Source of the DNA: Candidatus Roizmanbacteria bacterium
GTDB lineage: Bacteria > Patescibacteriota > Microgenomatia > UBA1406 > GWC2-37-13
Assembly: GCA_016215445.1 (NCBI GenBank)
Contig: JACRJL010000001.1
Span: forward strand, 248,001-312,000
Length of the DNA: 64,000 nt
Direction: 5' to 3'
Part shown: piece by piece, positions 1 through 10,762 of the stretch
Numbering within the stretch: position 1 is the first letter of the stretch
How the letters are laid out: each line of letters begins with the position of its first letter
Position numbers and translations under genes: made by a program
Notes under the pieces: generated by a model
What the model saw: the letters and a program-made list of their open reading frames with translations, nothing else
Database searches by the model: none
What the model was told of the DNA's origin: nothing

Positions 1-813
1 AATTGGGAGATCATAAAAGATGTTACTTTGCCCAAGGTTGCTACTTTTCATACTGCTTGGGATAACGATTCTATAGTCAATTTTATTAATCCTTTTATCT
101 CTCTTTTTAAAGAAGGATTCTCTAAAAGTTTTTCTGGAGTCATTTTTGTTTCAAAAATAGCCAAAAAAAGATGGCAAGACTTATGCAAAAAAAACGTAAT
201 TAAACAAGTAATCCATAATGCAGTTGATAGATCTTTTTTCCCAATTAAAAAAGAAAAAACTAAAATAGTAAATCTCTTATATGTGGGTAGAATTGTTAGC
301 AGAAAAGGATTACAGTATTTGTTGAAAGCCTTTAACAAAATAAAAAAGGATTTGCCGAAAATAAAATTGACGATATTAGGAGAAGGGCCTTTGAGAGAAA
401 GTTTGAAAGAATATGTGCGAAACAATAGTCTTGGAAGATTGGTGGATTTCAAAGGGGAGATAATCGGTAAGGAAAAAATAAGATATTATCAGAATGCCGA
501 CATTTTTTGTGCTCCTTATTCTGACGAATCTTTTGCTTTGACTGTTCTTGAGGCGATGGCTTGCGGTCTTCCGATTGTTGGTTTTAAAAATGAAGCGTTT
601 AAGGAAATTTTGAAGGATTATCCTTATAAGCAATTTCTCGTTGAACCCAAAGATACTGGTGAACTGGCCAAAGCTTTGAAAAAATTAATTTATGATGAAA
701 AAATCCGTAGTGTCATATCTTCTTGGTCAATAAAAGAAAGCAAGAAGTATAGTTGGGAAAAGGTCGCCGAAGAAACGGAAAAATTATATTTTCAGATTCT
801 TAAATATGAATAA
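1..813 (+). CDS. Glycosyltransferase, GT4/GT-B fold (5'-truncated by window edge)
   Basis: Frame 1 is open from the first base, so the start lies upstream; a TTG at 28 is only an internal codon. The visible part is the C-terminal nucleotide-sugar-binding half of a GT-B enzyme: a LLYVGRIVSRKG strand-loop, then at about nt 520-575 the E-x7-E signature (ESFALTVLEAMACGLPIV) that holds the donor nucleotide sugar in GT4 family members. It probably transfers a sugar to a lipid- or polymer-linked acceptor at the cytoplasmic face; donor and acceptor cannot be read. Its stop overlaps the lepA start by 8 bases (ATGAATAA), so the two are translationally coupled. Confidence 0.85.
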   Translation, partial: NWEIIKDVTLPKVATFHTAWDNDSIVNFINPFISLFKEGFSKSFSGVIFVSKIAKKRWQDLCKKNVIKQVIHNAVDRSFFPIKKEKTKIVNLLYVGRIVSRKGLQYLLKAFNKIKKDLPKIKLTILGEGPLRESLKEYVRNNSLGRLVDFKGEIIGKEKIRYYQNADIFCAPYSDESFALTVLEAMACGLPIVGFKNEAFKEILKDYPYKQFLVEPKDTGELAKALKKLIYDEKIRSVISSWSIKESKKYSWEKVAEETEKLYFQILKYE

Positions 814-2599
814 TATTCGGAATTTTGCCATTATTGCCCACGTTGACCACGGTAAATCAACCTTGGCCGATCGTTTACTTGAATTGACTGGAATGGTTGA
901 AGCGGGTAAACATGATGAGCAGATGCTTGATCGTAATCCGATCTCGAGGGAAAGAGGGATTACGATAAAGTTGGCGCCTGTTAGAATGAGACATCAGTAT
1001 AGAGTATCCAGTATCCAGTATCCAGGGAAAGAAAATAAAACCTCGATACTCGATACTCAATACTGGATACTTAATCTCATTGATACTCCCGGACACGTTG
1101 ATTTTTCCTACGAAGTGGATCGTACTTTAGCTTGTGTTGAAGGAGTAATTTTGTTGGTCGATGCTACGCAAGGAATCCAAGCCCAAACGATTGCCAATGC
1201 TTACAAGGCAATTGAGAAGAATTTAGTAATCATTCCTGTTGTTAACAAAATTGATCTGCCATCGGCTCAAGTTGAAGAAACAAAAAAACAAATAGTGGCT
1301 TTTCTTGGAATAAAAGAAGAAGAAATATTTTCAGTCTCTGCAAAAACTGGACAAGGGGTAAAAGAATTATTGGAGACTGTGGTAGAAAAAATTCCCTCAC
1401 CGGAAGAAAATATACAACATCATGTTTTCTCAAACGTTTCAGAATCATTAATTTTCGATTCTTATTATGATTCTCACCGGGGAGTAATTGCCTTTGCGAG
1501 AGTTTTTGCAGGGGAATTGAAAAAAGGAGATAAAGTCAAATTAGCCAATTCGGAAGTGGAGTTTATTGTCAACGAAGTTGGTTATTTTAATCCCGAATTG
1601 ATTCCTTCTGAAAAATTAAACCAAAGTGAAATTGGCTATGTTGTGACAAACCTAAAAGACATCCATCAGGTTAATGTCGGAGACAGTATTGTTGATCTAA
1701 AAGGAATTGGAAAGCCCTTGCCGGGATACAAAAAAGTTAAACCGATGGTGTTTGCGTCGATTTTTCCGACTATCAGCGCTGATTATCTCAATTTAAAAAA
1801 AGCCCTAGAAAAGCTCTATCTCAACGATTCGGCCTTACAATTTTCAGGAATATACAGCAAAGCCTTGGGAGCTGGCTTCAGAGTCGGGTTTTTGGGCTTA
1901 CTCCATGCCGATGTTGTCAGAGAAAGGTTGGAGAGAGAGTTTAATTTGAGCTTAATATTGACACCGCCCCAGGTTGAATACAAAGGTGAACAAGGTCAAA
2001 TAGAAGAGCCAGTGGTAAAGATAATGATGATTACGCCGAATGATTATTTAGGAGCTGTAATGAGACTCGCCCAGAGTTATAGAGGTAAATTCATAACTAT
2101 GGACAACAAAAATAAGATTCTTTTGAGCTATGAGATGCCTATGAGCGAATTGATGTCTGATTTTTTTGACCGTTTGAAAAGCGTTTCTTCTGGATTTGCC
2201 TCACTCGACTGGGAGTTTTTACGTTACGACAAAGTTAAGGCCGATAAGTTGGTAATTATGCTCAATAACGACCCGATAGAAGAATTTTCGGAAATAGTTG
2301 TTGTAGAACGCTCTATGGAAAAAGCTCAGTTGATCACAAAGAAATTGAGGGAATTAATACCTAGACAACAGTATGAAGTGAGGATCCAGGCCAAATTTAA
2401 GGGTCACATTATTGCCAGCGAAAGAATCTCCCCTTTTCGAAAGGATGTTCTTATTAAAAGCGGTAAAGTTATTGGCGCAGGAGATGTCGGCCGGAAAAAG
2501 AAACTGCTAGAGAAACAGAAAGAAGGAAAAAAAAGAATGAAAATGGTCGGTAAAGTAGAAATTCCAAAAGAAGCTTTTTTTAAACTTTTTAAGAGATAA
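806..2599 (+). CDS. lepA: Elongation factor 4 (LepA), ribosome back-translocase GTPase
   Basis: 597 residues, the usual length. G1 is AHVDHGKST (residues 11-19), G2 region RERGITIK (48-55), G3 DTPGH (about 93-97), G4 NKID, followed by EF-G-like domains and the LepA-specific C-terminal domain ending in GDVGRKKKLLEKQKEGKKRMK. LepA binds stalled or assembling ribosomes and hydrolyses GTP. Oddity: between G2 and G3 the protein carries extra residues (about 66-89) encoded by an inverted array of 7-bp units (see the repeat entry), making this switch-adjacent loop roughly 16 residues longer than in E. coli LepA by my hand alignment. It converges on miaA with an 11-bp overlap of the 3' ends. Confidence 0.96.
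   Translation: MNNIRNFAIIAHVDHGKSTLADRLLELTGMVEAGKHDEQMLDRNPISRERGITIKLAPVRMRHQYRVSSIQYPGKENKTSILDTQYWILNLIDTPGHVDFSYEVDRTLACVEGVILLVDATQGIQAQTIANAYKAIEKNLVIIPVVNKIDLPSAQVEETKKQIVAFLGIKEEEIFSVSAKTGQGVKELLETVVEKIPSPEENIQHHVFSNVSESLIFDSYYDSHRGVIAFARVFAGELKKGDKVKLANSEVEFIVNEVGYFNPELIPSEKLNQSEIGYVVTNLKDIHQVNVGDSIVDLKGIGKPLPGYKKVKPMVFASIFPTISADYLNLKKALEKLYLNDSALQFSGIYSKALGAGFRVGFLGLLHADVVRERLEREFNLSLILTPPQVEYKGEQGQIEEPVVKIMMITPNDYLGAVMRLAQSYRGKFITMDNKNKILLSYEMPMSELMSDFFDRLKSVSSGFASLDWEFLRYDKVKADKLVIMLNNDPIEEFSEIVVVERSMEKAQLITKKLRELIPRQQYEVRIQAKFKGHIIASERISPFRKDVLIKSGKVIGAGDVGRKKKLLEKQKEGKKRMKMVGKVEIPKEAFFKLFKR
1003..1071. repeat. Inverted array of 7-bp units inside lepA
   Basis: Left arm 1003-1025 is three copies of AGTATCC plus AG. 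Right arm 1044-1071 is four 7-mers CGATACT, CGATACT, CAATACT, GGATACT, i.e. reverse-complement units of the AGTATCN type. The outermost 11 bp (GTATCCAGTAT / ATACTGGATAC) are perfectly complementary. The block is in frame and encodes residues 66-89 of LepA. Confidence 0.85.
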
Positions 2600-3479
2600 A
2601 TCGCCATTTAATATTTCTATCTTTTTTCATAAATGTGAGTTGCCTTTTGGCATACTGAACTTCAGCTATTATCCATCTTGTAATCGCTTCATCTTTCGCA
2701 ATATTACCTTCAAGATAGTCAATGATTTGTTTATAGCCAATGGTTTTCATTCCCGGATCAGTTTTTTTATAACCTCTTTTCAAAAGCGATTTTACTTCCT
2801 CAATAGCTCCTTGTTTGAGCCGCTTCTCTACCCTGATTTTTATGGCTTGACGAAGTTTTGCCTTATTTTTATAACGAAGTCCTATCATTAAAAAATCGGA
2901 TGTTGAGAGGGGAGGGATCCCGGCGGCGCGCAGTCGAGGGGTATTATTCGAAGCGAGCACCGGCGGGAGGAAACTCGATACAGGCCCCGATTTTTTATCT
3001 GTTTCAATTTCTATCTTCCTTATAAGCCTTCTTGGGTTGTACCTGTCGCTATGGTTCAAATCTTGAAATACTTTTAGATTTATTTTCTTGAGGATCCTTT
3101 GCAACTGCTCGACTGTTTTAATATTTAATTTATTACGCAGTTTAAAATTGGGAGGTGCTCCAGCATCAAATCCGTAAATGAGGTGTTTTAAGTATAAGTA
3201 ACTGCCACCGATAATTATAGGTGTTTTACCTCGTTTTTTGATATCTTTAATTATATTTTGAGCTTTTTTGACATAGTCAAAAGAAGAGAAATATTGATCG
3301 GGTTTAACAATGTTATATAAATGAATTTTAGTTTCTGGGATATCTTTGCCAGTTATAATATCAAGAAATTTATAGATTTGTCGAGAGTCGCAGTTAACGA
3401 GTTCACCGTTATATTTTTTAACAAAATCTTCGGCAAGTTTGGTTTTTCCGGTGGCAGTCTGACCGGTAATTATGATCAT
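2589..3479 (-). CDS. miaA: tRNA dimethylallyltransferase
   Basis: 296 residues. P-loop GQTATGKT (6-13), DSRQIYK (31-37) that positions the target adenine, and the central GGSYLYLKHL motif identify MiaA, which prenylates A37 of tRNAs reading UNN codons. Residues about 160-196 are an extra segment rich in Pro, Ser and Ala inserted after RRLIRKIEIE and before FLMIGL; it is encoded by a GC-rich block bounded by 11-bp inverted repeats (see the repeat entry). Catalytic motifs flank it intact, so the gene is probably functional. Last gene of gyrB-ppa-gyrA-folD-miaA; start overlaps the folD stop by 4 bases. Confidence 0.93.
   Translation of the reverse strand: MIIITGQTATGKTKLAEDFVKKYNGELVNCDSRQIYKFLDIITGKDIPETKIHLYNIVKPDQYFSSFDYVKKAQNIIKDIKKRGKTPIIIGGSYLYLKHLIYGFDAGAPPNFKLRNKLNIKTVEQLQRILKKINLKVFQDLNHSDRYNPRRLIRKIEIETDKKSGPVSSFLPPVLASNNTPRLRAAGIPPLSTSDFLMIGLRYKNKAKLRQAIKIRVEKRLKQGAIEEVKSLLKRGYKKTDPGMKTIGYKQIIDYLEGNIAKDEAITRWIIAEVQYAKRQLTFMKKDRNIKWRFIS
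2889..2997. mobile_element. MITE-like GC-rich element inserted in frame in miaA
   Basis: Perfect 11-bp terminal inverted repeats, TAAAAAATCGG at 2889-2899 and CCGATTTTTTA at 2987-2997, enclose an 87-bp core that is far richer in G and C than the gene around it (for example cggcggcgcgcag and caccggcgggagg). It contributes about 36 codons without a stop in the miaA frame. Size, terminal repeats and base composition suggest a miniature non-autonomous element; I see no target duplication and no second copy in this window, so mobility is inferred. Confidence 0.6.
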
Positions 3480-4357
3480 TTCTGTAATTTGGCAGCGTCG
3501 ACAAGGTTTTTAAAAAGATAGATAACGTCAATTGGCCCGACACCTCCAGGGGTCGGTGTATAGTAAGAAGCAATGTCTTTTACTTCGTTTTCGTCATAAT
3601 CCCCTTTCAGCTTCCCTCCTTCTTTGCGAAGACCGACATTAATCAGGATGACTCCTGGTTTTAACATGGAAGGCTCAATTATTTTTTTACCAACTGCTGT
3701 GATAATTATGTCAGCGGTCTTGAGATATTCCTCCGGATTAATGGTTTGGGAATTAACATTGATATAGTTTATTTTAACTTCTTGCAATACGTGGCCGATT
3801 GGTTTACCACCTGTAACTCCTTTTCCAAGTAAGACAATTTTTTTGTTTTTTAGAATTTTCTTGAAAAAGGCTCGATCTTTGCTCAGATTTACAAATAAGC
3901 GTTTATCTATTTTTTTTCCTGAAAAAATATACTTTATTACTGTCAGCACAGCTAATCCTATTGGGGGGTAAAAAACAGCTTTTTTTCTGTGGCCTTCTAT
4001 TTCCTTTTGAACTGGAATGTAATCGTAAATACTATCTGTTGATAGTTGAGCTGGGAGAGGTTGTTGGATGATAATTCCGTTGACTTTTGGACTGTTTACC
4101 TCATCTTTAATTTTATTGGCCAAAACAATAAAGTTTGGTAGACTTTTCAAGTGAATTAGCTTATATTCAATTCCAAGTCTTTTAGCGGTTTTTGACTTTA
4201 TTTTAACAAAGGAAATTTGGTCGGCGGATGTGCCAACTAAAAAACACGAAAGGAGAGTTTTTGTCTTCTTTTTGAGTTGTTTAACCTCTTTTTTTACCTG
4301 TTTTTCGATAAAAAGAGCGATCTTCTTACCATCGATCTTCATACTGTATTTTATCAT
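3476..4357 (-). CDS. folD: Divergent FolD-family methylene-THF dehydrogenase/cyclohydrolase
   Basis: 293 residues; ATG at 4357 overlaps the gyrA stop, with an alternative ATG five codons on. FolD interconverts methylene-, methenyl- and formyl-tetrahydrofolate. Visible family marks are the LVGTSADQ strand, the catalytic lysine in [35 protein letters not shown] (dinucleotide-binding loop) and [10 protein letters not shown]. Departures from the family: the conserved YVxxK tyrosine is Phe, the KDVDG catalytic motif reads KEIEG, and the segment that normally follows (N-x-G-x-L to PCTP) is shortened, reading YPPIGLAVL. Activity may therefore be altered, but the fold is clear. Confidence 0.85.
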   Translation of the reverse strand: MIKYSMKIDGKKIALFIEKQVKKEVKQLKKKTKTLLSCFLVGTSADQISFVKIKSKTAKRLGIEYKLIHLKSLPNFIVLANKIKDEVNSPKVNGIIIQQPLPAQLSTDSIYDYIPVQKEIEGHRKKAVFYPPIGLAVLTVIKYIFSGKKIDKRLFVNLSKDRAFFKKILKNKKIVLLGKGVTGGKPIGHVLQEVKINYINVNSQTINPEEYLKTADIIITAVGKKIIEPSMLKPGVILINVGLRKEGGKLKGDYDENEVKDIASYYTPTPGGVGPIDVIYLFKNLVDAAKLQK

Positions 4358-6867
4358 ACTGAGGTTGCGCTGACAATCCGATCTGTTTTTTCGGAGAACC
4401 TCATTAGGATAACGCCTTTCGCTGTACGGGAACGTGATGGAATGGCTGATAAGGAAATTTTGACAACCTGTCCTTGGGCAGAAGTAATTATCAACGTTGT
4501 GTCTTCCTGTTCAACAATTTGGGCAAAGGCAATATGACCAAATTTCTGGTCAATAGCGGCAATTTTTACTCCTTTGCCTCCACGATGTTGACCTTTGAAA
4601 TTGGACAGTTTAGTCTTTTTGCCTATTCCGCGATCCCCTATCACCAAAATATCTTTTTTGAAATCGCTATCGTCAAAAACGTCAGCAGAGATAACCTGAT
4701 TATCAGGTTCGCTCAAATCCATTCCTTTGACTCCAATACTGGCTCTTCCGGTTGGTCTGATTTCTTTTTCCTTAAAGACAATCGCTTTGCCGTTTTTTGA
4801 AACTAAGATGACATTTTTCTTGCTATCTGTCAACTTAACCCAAAGAAGTTCGTCTTTAGATTCAAGGCGGATGGCAATAATTCCATTAGTTCTTATATTT
4901 GAATAGTCTTTGAAACTAGTTTTTTTAACCGTTCCAAGTTTTGTCGACATGACGACGAACATCTTATCGGCTTTTTCCAAAATCGTTGTGTCGTAAGAAA
5001 GAATCGAAGTGATTTTTTCGTCAGGTTTGAGAGCAACTAGATTTATAACAGCTTTACCTTTGGAAGTTCTGCTGCCAACTGGTACGTCCCAAACTCTAGT
5101 TTGAAAAACTCTTCCTTGGTTAGTGAAAAAAAGCATGTAATCGTGGGTCATTGCCGTTGTTATGTAATAAACATTGTCAGTATCTTTTGTTTCCATACCA
5201 GCGACTCCTTTGCCACCGCGGTGCTGGACGCGGAAAGTTTCCCGGGGAACCTGCTTTATGTAACCCTCTTTTGTCAAAACGACAATTACTTCTTTGTTCT
5301 CGATCAACATTTCATCGCTGATTTCTCCAGGTTTTGATTTAATTACCTGAGTTCGTCTTTCATCACCATATTTATTCTTTAGATAAACCAATTCGTCTTT
5401 AACAACTTTCAAAATTTTAAAAATATCTTTAAGCAGTGATTCGAGATATTTTATAGTCTCATGAAGTAAAGCTAGTTCGTCTTCAATCTTGCTTCTTTCC
5501 AAACCAGTCAGTCTTTTTAACTGCATGTCCAGGATTGCTTGTGATTGTAGATCGGACAACCCGAATTTCTTCATCAATTTTGTCTTGGCGTCCAACTCGT
5601 CCTTGGCTTTTTTGATAATATCAACGACTTCATCTATATGGCGCAGGGCAATGAGATATCCTTCCAGAATATGGGCGCGCGCTTTAGCCTGGGCTAATTC
5701 ATATTGGGATCTTTTCGTAACAACGTCAACCCGATGTTTAATATAAATTTCTAAGATTGTTTTCAAAGAAAGTGTTTGGGGCACTCCGTCAACCAAAGCG
5801 ACGATATTGACGGGGAATGAAGTCTGTAACTCTGTGTATTTAAAAAGGTTGTTAAGAACTTTTTTGTAGGAAGCATCGCGTTTTAATTCAATGACAATTC
5901 TTATTCCGTCCCTATCGGATTCGTCTCGCAGATCAGAAATACCGACTATTTTTTTATCATTGGCCAAGTGGGCGATTTTCTCAACCAAAGTTGATTTATT
6001 GACTTGATAAGGAATCTCCGAAACTATAATAGCTGTTTTTCCATGACCCATGTCTTCGTCGTCAATTTTTGCCCTAATCAGAATTGATCCCCGACCTGTC
6101 ATATAAGCTTGTTTGATATCGTTGGCACCATAGATCATTCCGGCAGTTGGAAAATCAGGTCCTTTAACAAACTCAATCAGTTCTTCAACCGGAGTATTAA
6201 AGATTAAATCGGATGCAGACTGTTTCTCGTTTGAGGTTTTTTTTGCCTGACCGCTTTCCGATTTCTGAAGCTTGGCCTTTCCTATCATATAGATAATTGC
6301 ATCGACCAGTTCAGTTAAATTATGGGGAGGAATTTTCGTCGCCATACCAACGGCGATTCCTTCGGCACCCATCAATAATAGATTTGGTAGTTTGGCCGGA
6401 AGAAAGTTTGGTTCCTTCAAAGTACCGTCGAAATTGTCAGTATAAGTAACAGTCTCTTTTTCTATGTCCGCGATCATTTCGTCGGCAATTTTGGAAAGTT
6501 TTACCTCTGTATAACGCATAGCTGCTGGAGGATCACCATCAACTGATCCGAAGTTTCCTTGACCTTTTATCAAAGGATAGCGCATAGAGAAGTCTTGAGC
6601 CAATCTAGCCAACGCTTCATAGACAGACGAATCACCATGCGGATGGTATTTTCCTAGCACTTCTCCAACTACTTTTGCTGATTTTGAGAAACGTGCGCCA
6701 TGGGATAGCCCCATTTTGTACATCGCAAAAAGAATACGGCGGTGAACTGGTTTTAATCCATCCTTGACATCCGGTAAGGCACGGGAAACGATTACGCTCA
6801 TGGCGTAATCAAGGTAAGCCCTTTTCATTTCTGTTGTGATTTCGGCTGTTTGGATGTTATTAGGCAT
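4354..6867 (-). CDS. gyrA: DNA gyrase subunit A
   Basis: 837 residues. Catalytic Tyr119 in [11 protein letters not shown] cleaves DNA; the quinolone-pocket positions equivalent to E. coli S83 and D87 are Ser80 and Glu84 ([12 protein letters not shown]). The C-terminal beta-pinwheel contains a GyrA-box variant QHRGGKG (in [13 protein letters not shown]) and a second QHRGGKG later, which supports gyrase rather than topoisomerase IV. A Lys/Ser/Gln-rich insert of about 20 residues ([18 protein letters not shown]) lies near residue 200. It is two genes downstream of gyrB, with ppa between them, and its start overlaps nothing but lies next to a 9-bp-period repeat. Confidence 0.97.
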   Translation of the reverse strand: MPNNIQTAEITTEMKRAYLDYAMSVIVSRALPDVKDGLKPVHRRILFAMYKMGLSHGARFSKSAKVVGEVLGKYHPHGDSSVYEALARLAQDFSMRYPLIKGQGNFGSVDGDPPAAMRYTEVKLSKIADEMIADIEKETVTYTDNFDGTLKEPNFLPAKLPNLLLMGAEGIAVGMATKIPPHNLTELVDAIIYMIGKAKLQKSESGQAKKTSNEKQSASDLIFNTPVEELIEFVKGPDFPTAGMIYGANDIKQAYMTGRGSILIRAKIDDEDMGHGKTAIIVSEIPYQVNKSTLVEKIAHLANDKKIVGISDLRDESDRDGIRIVIELKRDASYKKVLNNLFKYTELQTSFPVNIVALVDGVPQTLSLKTILEIYIKHRVDVVTKRSQYELAQAKARAHILEGYLIALRHIDEVVDIIKKAKDELDAKTKLMKKFGLSDLQSQAILDMQLKRLTGLERSKIEDELALLHETIKYLESLLKDIFKILKVVKDELVYLKNKYGDERRTQVIKSKPGEISDEMLIENKEVIVVLTKEGYIKQVPRETFRVQHRGGKGVAGMETKDTDNVYYITTAMTHDYMLFFTNQGRVFQTRVWDVPVGSRTSKGKAVINLVALKPDEKITSILSYDTTILEKADKMFVVMSTKLGTVKKTSFKDYSNIRTNGIIAIRLESKDELLWVKLTDSKKNVILVSKNGKAIVFKEKEIRPTGRASIGVKGMDLSEPDNQVISADVFDDSDFKKDILVIGDRGIGKKTKLSNFKGQHRGGKGVKIAAIDQKFGHIAFAQIVEQEDTTLIITSAQGQVVKISLSAIPSRSRTAKGVILMRFSEKTDRIVSATSV

Positions 6868-6894
6868 ATGAATCTAATTAGATTTATTTGATTG
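6868..6894. repeat. 9-bp-period repeat at the ppa/gyrA junction
   Basis: Three successive 9-mers, ATGAATCTA, ATTAGATTT and ATTTGATTG, begin immediately upstream of the gyrA start codon and run into the ppa 3' end. The centre (AATCTAATTAGATT) is palindromic. The same unit type, ATnnGnnTn, occurs at 11453-11488 and inside cysS at 19018-19053. Confidence 0.5.
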
Positions 6895-7396
6895 ATTTTT
6901 TAATCGCTTCAAAAGCTTTTTCCTTGGCAAGAAAACTTTTAGTTTTAACCCATTTTCCAGGTTCGAGCTCTTTATAGTGGTTAAAAAAGTGTTGTACTTT
7001 TTGTTTTGTGACTTCATCTATATCTGTAATGTCTTTGATATTTTTGAAAAACGGATCGACTTTAATAGTCGGTACTGCCAGAATTTTCGTATCAATCCCC
7101 TCTTCGTCTTCCATTTCCAACATACCGATCGGTCTTGATGGAATGATTGTTCCAGGGTGGACTGGGTAAGTTGAAATTACCAAAACATCAACAGGGTCAC
7201 CATCTTCGGCAGCTGTTCCTGGAATGAAACCATAGTTAAAGGGATAAAACATGGCCGTATAGGCAAAACGGTCGACCATAACTATGCCCGAATCTTTATC
7301 GAGTTCGTATTTTATAGACGAACCCTGGGGAATTTCAACAAAAACATTGATTTCATCCGGTGGATTTTTTCCCGGAGAAAGTTTATTTGTGTTCAT
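6884..7396 (-). CDS. ppa: Inorganic pyrophosphatase (family I, soluble)
   Basis: 170 residues, typical length. The signature DGDPVDVLV (about residues 66-74) supplies the metal-binding aspartates; [15 protein letters not shown] near the N-terminus and the late [16 protein letters not shown] segment are also characteristic. It hydrolyses PPi released by tRNA charging and polymerases, pulling those reactions forward. It sits between gyrB and gyrA, 22 and 16 bases from each, so all three are surely co-transcribed. Confidence 0.96.
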   Translation of the reverse strand: MNTNKLSPGKNPPDEINVFVEIPQGSSIKYELDKDSGIVMVDRFAYTAMFYPFNYGFIPGTAAEDGDPVDVLVISTYPVHPGTIIPSRPIGMLEMEDEEGIDTKILAVPTIKVDPFFKNIKDITDIDEVTKQKVQHFFNHYKELEPGKWVKTKSFLAKEKAFEAIKKSIK

Positions 7397-7417
7397 AAAT
7401 ATTTTAAATTTATAATT

Positions 7418-9358
<1,941 letters not shown>

Positions 9359-9361
9359 TTA

Positions 9362-9390
9362 ATTTTAGCTTTTTGACACTCTGAAGTCAA
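9362..9390 (-). promoter_or_regulatory. gyrB promoter (leaderless type)
   Basis: On the minus strand TTGACT (9385-9390), a 17-bp spacer and TAAAAT (9362-9367) stand only six bases (TAATCT) before the gyrB ATG, so the predicted start point is at or next to the ATG. The -35 lies in one arm of a dyad (AAGCTTTGAC ... GTCAAAAAGCT), a possible operator or supercoiling-sensitive structure. Confidence 0.7.
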
Positions 9391-9420
9391 AGCTTTTTTA
9401 CTATATACGTTTATCAAAAT

Positions 9421-9810
9421 TTACTTCAATTCAACCTTTCCTCCGGCAGCTTCAACTTTTTTCTTGGCTTCTTCGGCGACATCTTTTTTGACTTCTTTAA
9501 GAAGTTCTTTTGGAGCCGATTCGACTAATTTTTTAGCATCCATTAGACCCAAATTAGGTAAGATTTCTCGAACTGCTTTAATGACACCTAATTTATTATC
9601 TCCCGAAGCTGAAAGCATTACGGTGAAAGTGGTTTTTTCCTCGGCTGGGGCGGCAGCTGCAGCAGCTGGCGCGGCGTTGGCCATAGGCATAGCGGAAACA
9701 CCAAATTTTTCTTCTAAATATTTAGCTAAATCAGCCATTTCCAATGTGGTCAAACCTTCAACTTCCGTAGCGATTTTTTGTAATTTTTCATTTAATTTAA
9801 CATCTGACAT
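9421..9810 (-). CDS. rplL: Ribosomal protein bL12 (L7/L12)
   Basis: 129 residues. N-terminal dimerisation helix pair (to about residue 40), an Ala/Pro-rich hinge ([15 protein letters not shown]) and the conserved C-terminal domain with [10 protein letters not shown] and [14 protein letters not shown]. Forms the flexible ribosomal stalk that recruits translational GTPases. It follows rplJ after 3 bases, the standard rplJL pair. Confidence 0.97.
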   Translation of the reverse strand: MSDVKLNEKLQKIATEVEGLTTLEMADLAKYLEEKFGVSAMPMANAAPAAAAAAPAEEKTTFTVMLSASGDNKLGVIKAVREILPNLGLMDAKKLVESAPKELLKEVKKDVAEEAKKKVEAAGGKVELK

Positions 9811-9813
9811 GAT

Positions 9814-10353
9814 TTATTTCACCTCCTTTGCTTTTTGCTGTAATATATAAACAAATTTATTCATATTAAATTTCAACGAATAAACGAATTTGCTCGTTGG
9901 AGATTTAAAACCGCTAATAATTTTAGCGATAAGTTCGTCGCGGCCGGGTAATTGGGCGATCTTTCCAGTTTCCTCATCACTATAAAGAGTATTGTCTAAA
10001 AGCGCCAGTTTAAAGGAAAGGCTTTTTTCTTTCTGAAAAAAATTGTAAAGAGCCTTTACTCCACCGCTCCAATCTTTTCCGAGTGTTATTAAAGCTGAAG
10101 GGTATTTCAAAGGAAAGTACTTTTTCTTCAGTTCTTTAAATAAAGGTTGATCTTTTACTGATAAATTGAGAGCCTTTTGAAAGAGGGTATTTTTGATTAC
10201 TTTAAAGGTAGAGTTAGTCTTTTTTAGTTCTTTTCGTAGTGTCTCCAAGTTTTGATGAGTGGTTTTACCGATTCTTATCAAAAGGAAATTAGACCTGTCT
10301 TTAAGAAGATTATTTATTAAATCAACCTGAGATTTCTTTTGAATACTAACCAT
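9814..10353 (-). CDS. rplJ: Ribosomal protein uL10
   Basis: 179 residues. The N-terminal rRNA-binding domain is recognisable (KKSQVDLINNLLKDRSNFLLIR, FKVIKNTLFQKAL) and the C-terminal helix that carries bL12 dimers ends the protein. L10 anchors the stalk on 23S rRNA and typically represses its own operon by binding the mRNA leader, which is present here just upstream. A GGAGAAGG stretch about 10-17 bases before the ATG can serve as ribosome-binding site. Confidence 0.94.
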   Translation of the reverse strand: MVSIQKKSQVDLINNLLKDRSNFLLIRIGKTTHQNLETLRKELKKTNSTFKVIKNTLFQKALNLSVKDQPLFKELKKKYFPLKYPSALITLGKDWSGGVKALYNFFQKEKSLSFKLALLDNTLYSDEETGKIAQLPGRDELIAKIISGFKSPTSKFVYSLKFNMNKFVYILQQKAKEVK

Positions 10354-10425
10354 ATTTTGTTACCTTCTCCCGCCGTTCGGGATGTTCGCCAGGAAACTAT
10401 TATTAATGCCACCTGGGTCTTAGGT
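10354..10425 (-). ncRNA. Ribosomal protein L10 leader
   Basis: The 5' untranslated RNA of rplJ-rplL carries the L10-leader layout: CCAGGTGG is followed about 20 bases later by CCTGGCGAAC, forming a stem that closes a loop with unpaired purines, then a GC-rich hairpin (CCCG..CGGG) ending just before GGAGAAGG. L10 (with L12) binds this kink-turn-like structure and lowers translation. Assignment is by pattern, not by covariance model. Confidence 0.75.
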
Positions 10426-10431
10426 TTTTAA

Positions 10432-10440
10432 ATTATATCA
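10432..10440 (-). promoter_or_regulatory. Extended -10 promoter of rplJL overlapping the rpmE stop codon
   Basis: TGATATAAT on the minus strand is a perfect extended -10 (TGn-TATAAT). Its TGA is also the stop codon of rpmE. The expected start point, around 10425, falls at the beginning of the L10 leader, consistent with a dedicated rplJL transcript. Confidence 0.65.
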
Positions 10441-10737
10441 CGATTCCTGCAAAAGTTCACGCAAAGTTTTTACCTGTTTTTCTCCTTTGTCTTCTTTACT
10501 GTGTTTTTTACCTTTGTAGGCGATTTTATATTGTTTGGCAAAAGCCTGTTTTTTTTGGAAAGTATCAACACGACCTTTTCGATCCAAGAATTTATGCTCG
10601 CCTGTATAAAAAGGATGGCATTTGTAGCATACTTCGACTGTTATGGTTTGTTTAGTTGAACCGGTGATAAAAGTGTTACCGCAGGCGCAGACGACAGTGG
10701 CGTCTGAAAAATACTGTGGGTGGATATTCGTTTTCAT
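10438..10737 (-). CDS. rpmE: Ribosomal protein bL31 (zinc-binding form)
   Basis: 99 residues from the ATG at 10737 ([10 protein letters not shown]); a longer reading from 10773 adds 12 residues that run into prfA and do not match the family. Cysteines in VCACGNTF and [15 protein letters not shown] are the zinc-binding C+ set. The part after the conserved core ([20 protein letters not shown]) is a lysine-rich extension longer than in E. coli L31. Binds 23S rRNA and bridges the subunits. Confidence 0.93.
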   Translation of the reverse strand: MKTNIHPQYFSDATVVCACGNTFITGSTKQTITVEVCYKCHPFYTGEHKFLDRKGRVDTFQKKQAFAKQYKIAYKGKKHSKEDKGEKQVKTLRELLQES

Positions 10738-10762
10738 AAGATATAAATTATAACACAAAATC

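Noticed and set aside
1003-1071. Possible CRISPR-like direct repeats
   Set aside because: Units are 7 bp, inverted rather than interspersed with spacers, and inside a conserved gene.
9368-9400. Terminator between rplL and gyrB
   Set aside because: The dyad is followed by a T-tract only on the plus strand, where no gene ends; on the minus strand it overlaps the gyrB promoter instead.
9464-9850. Long open frame opposite rplL
   Set aside because: It is a shadow of the Ala/Lys-rich rplL coding sequence and resembles nothing.
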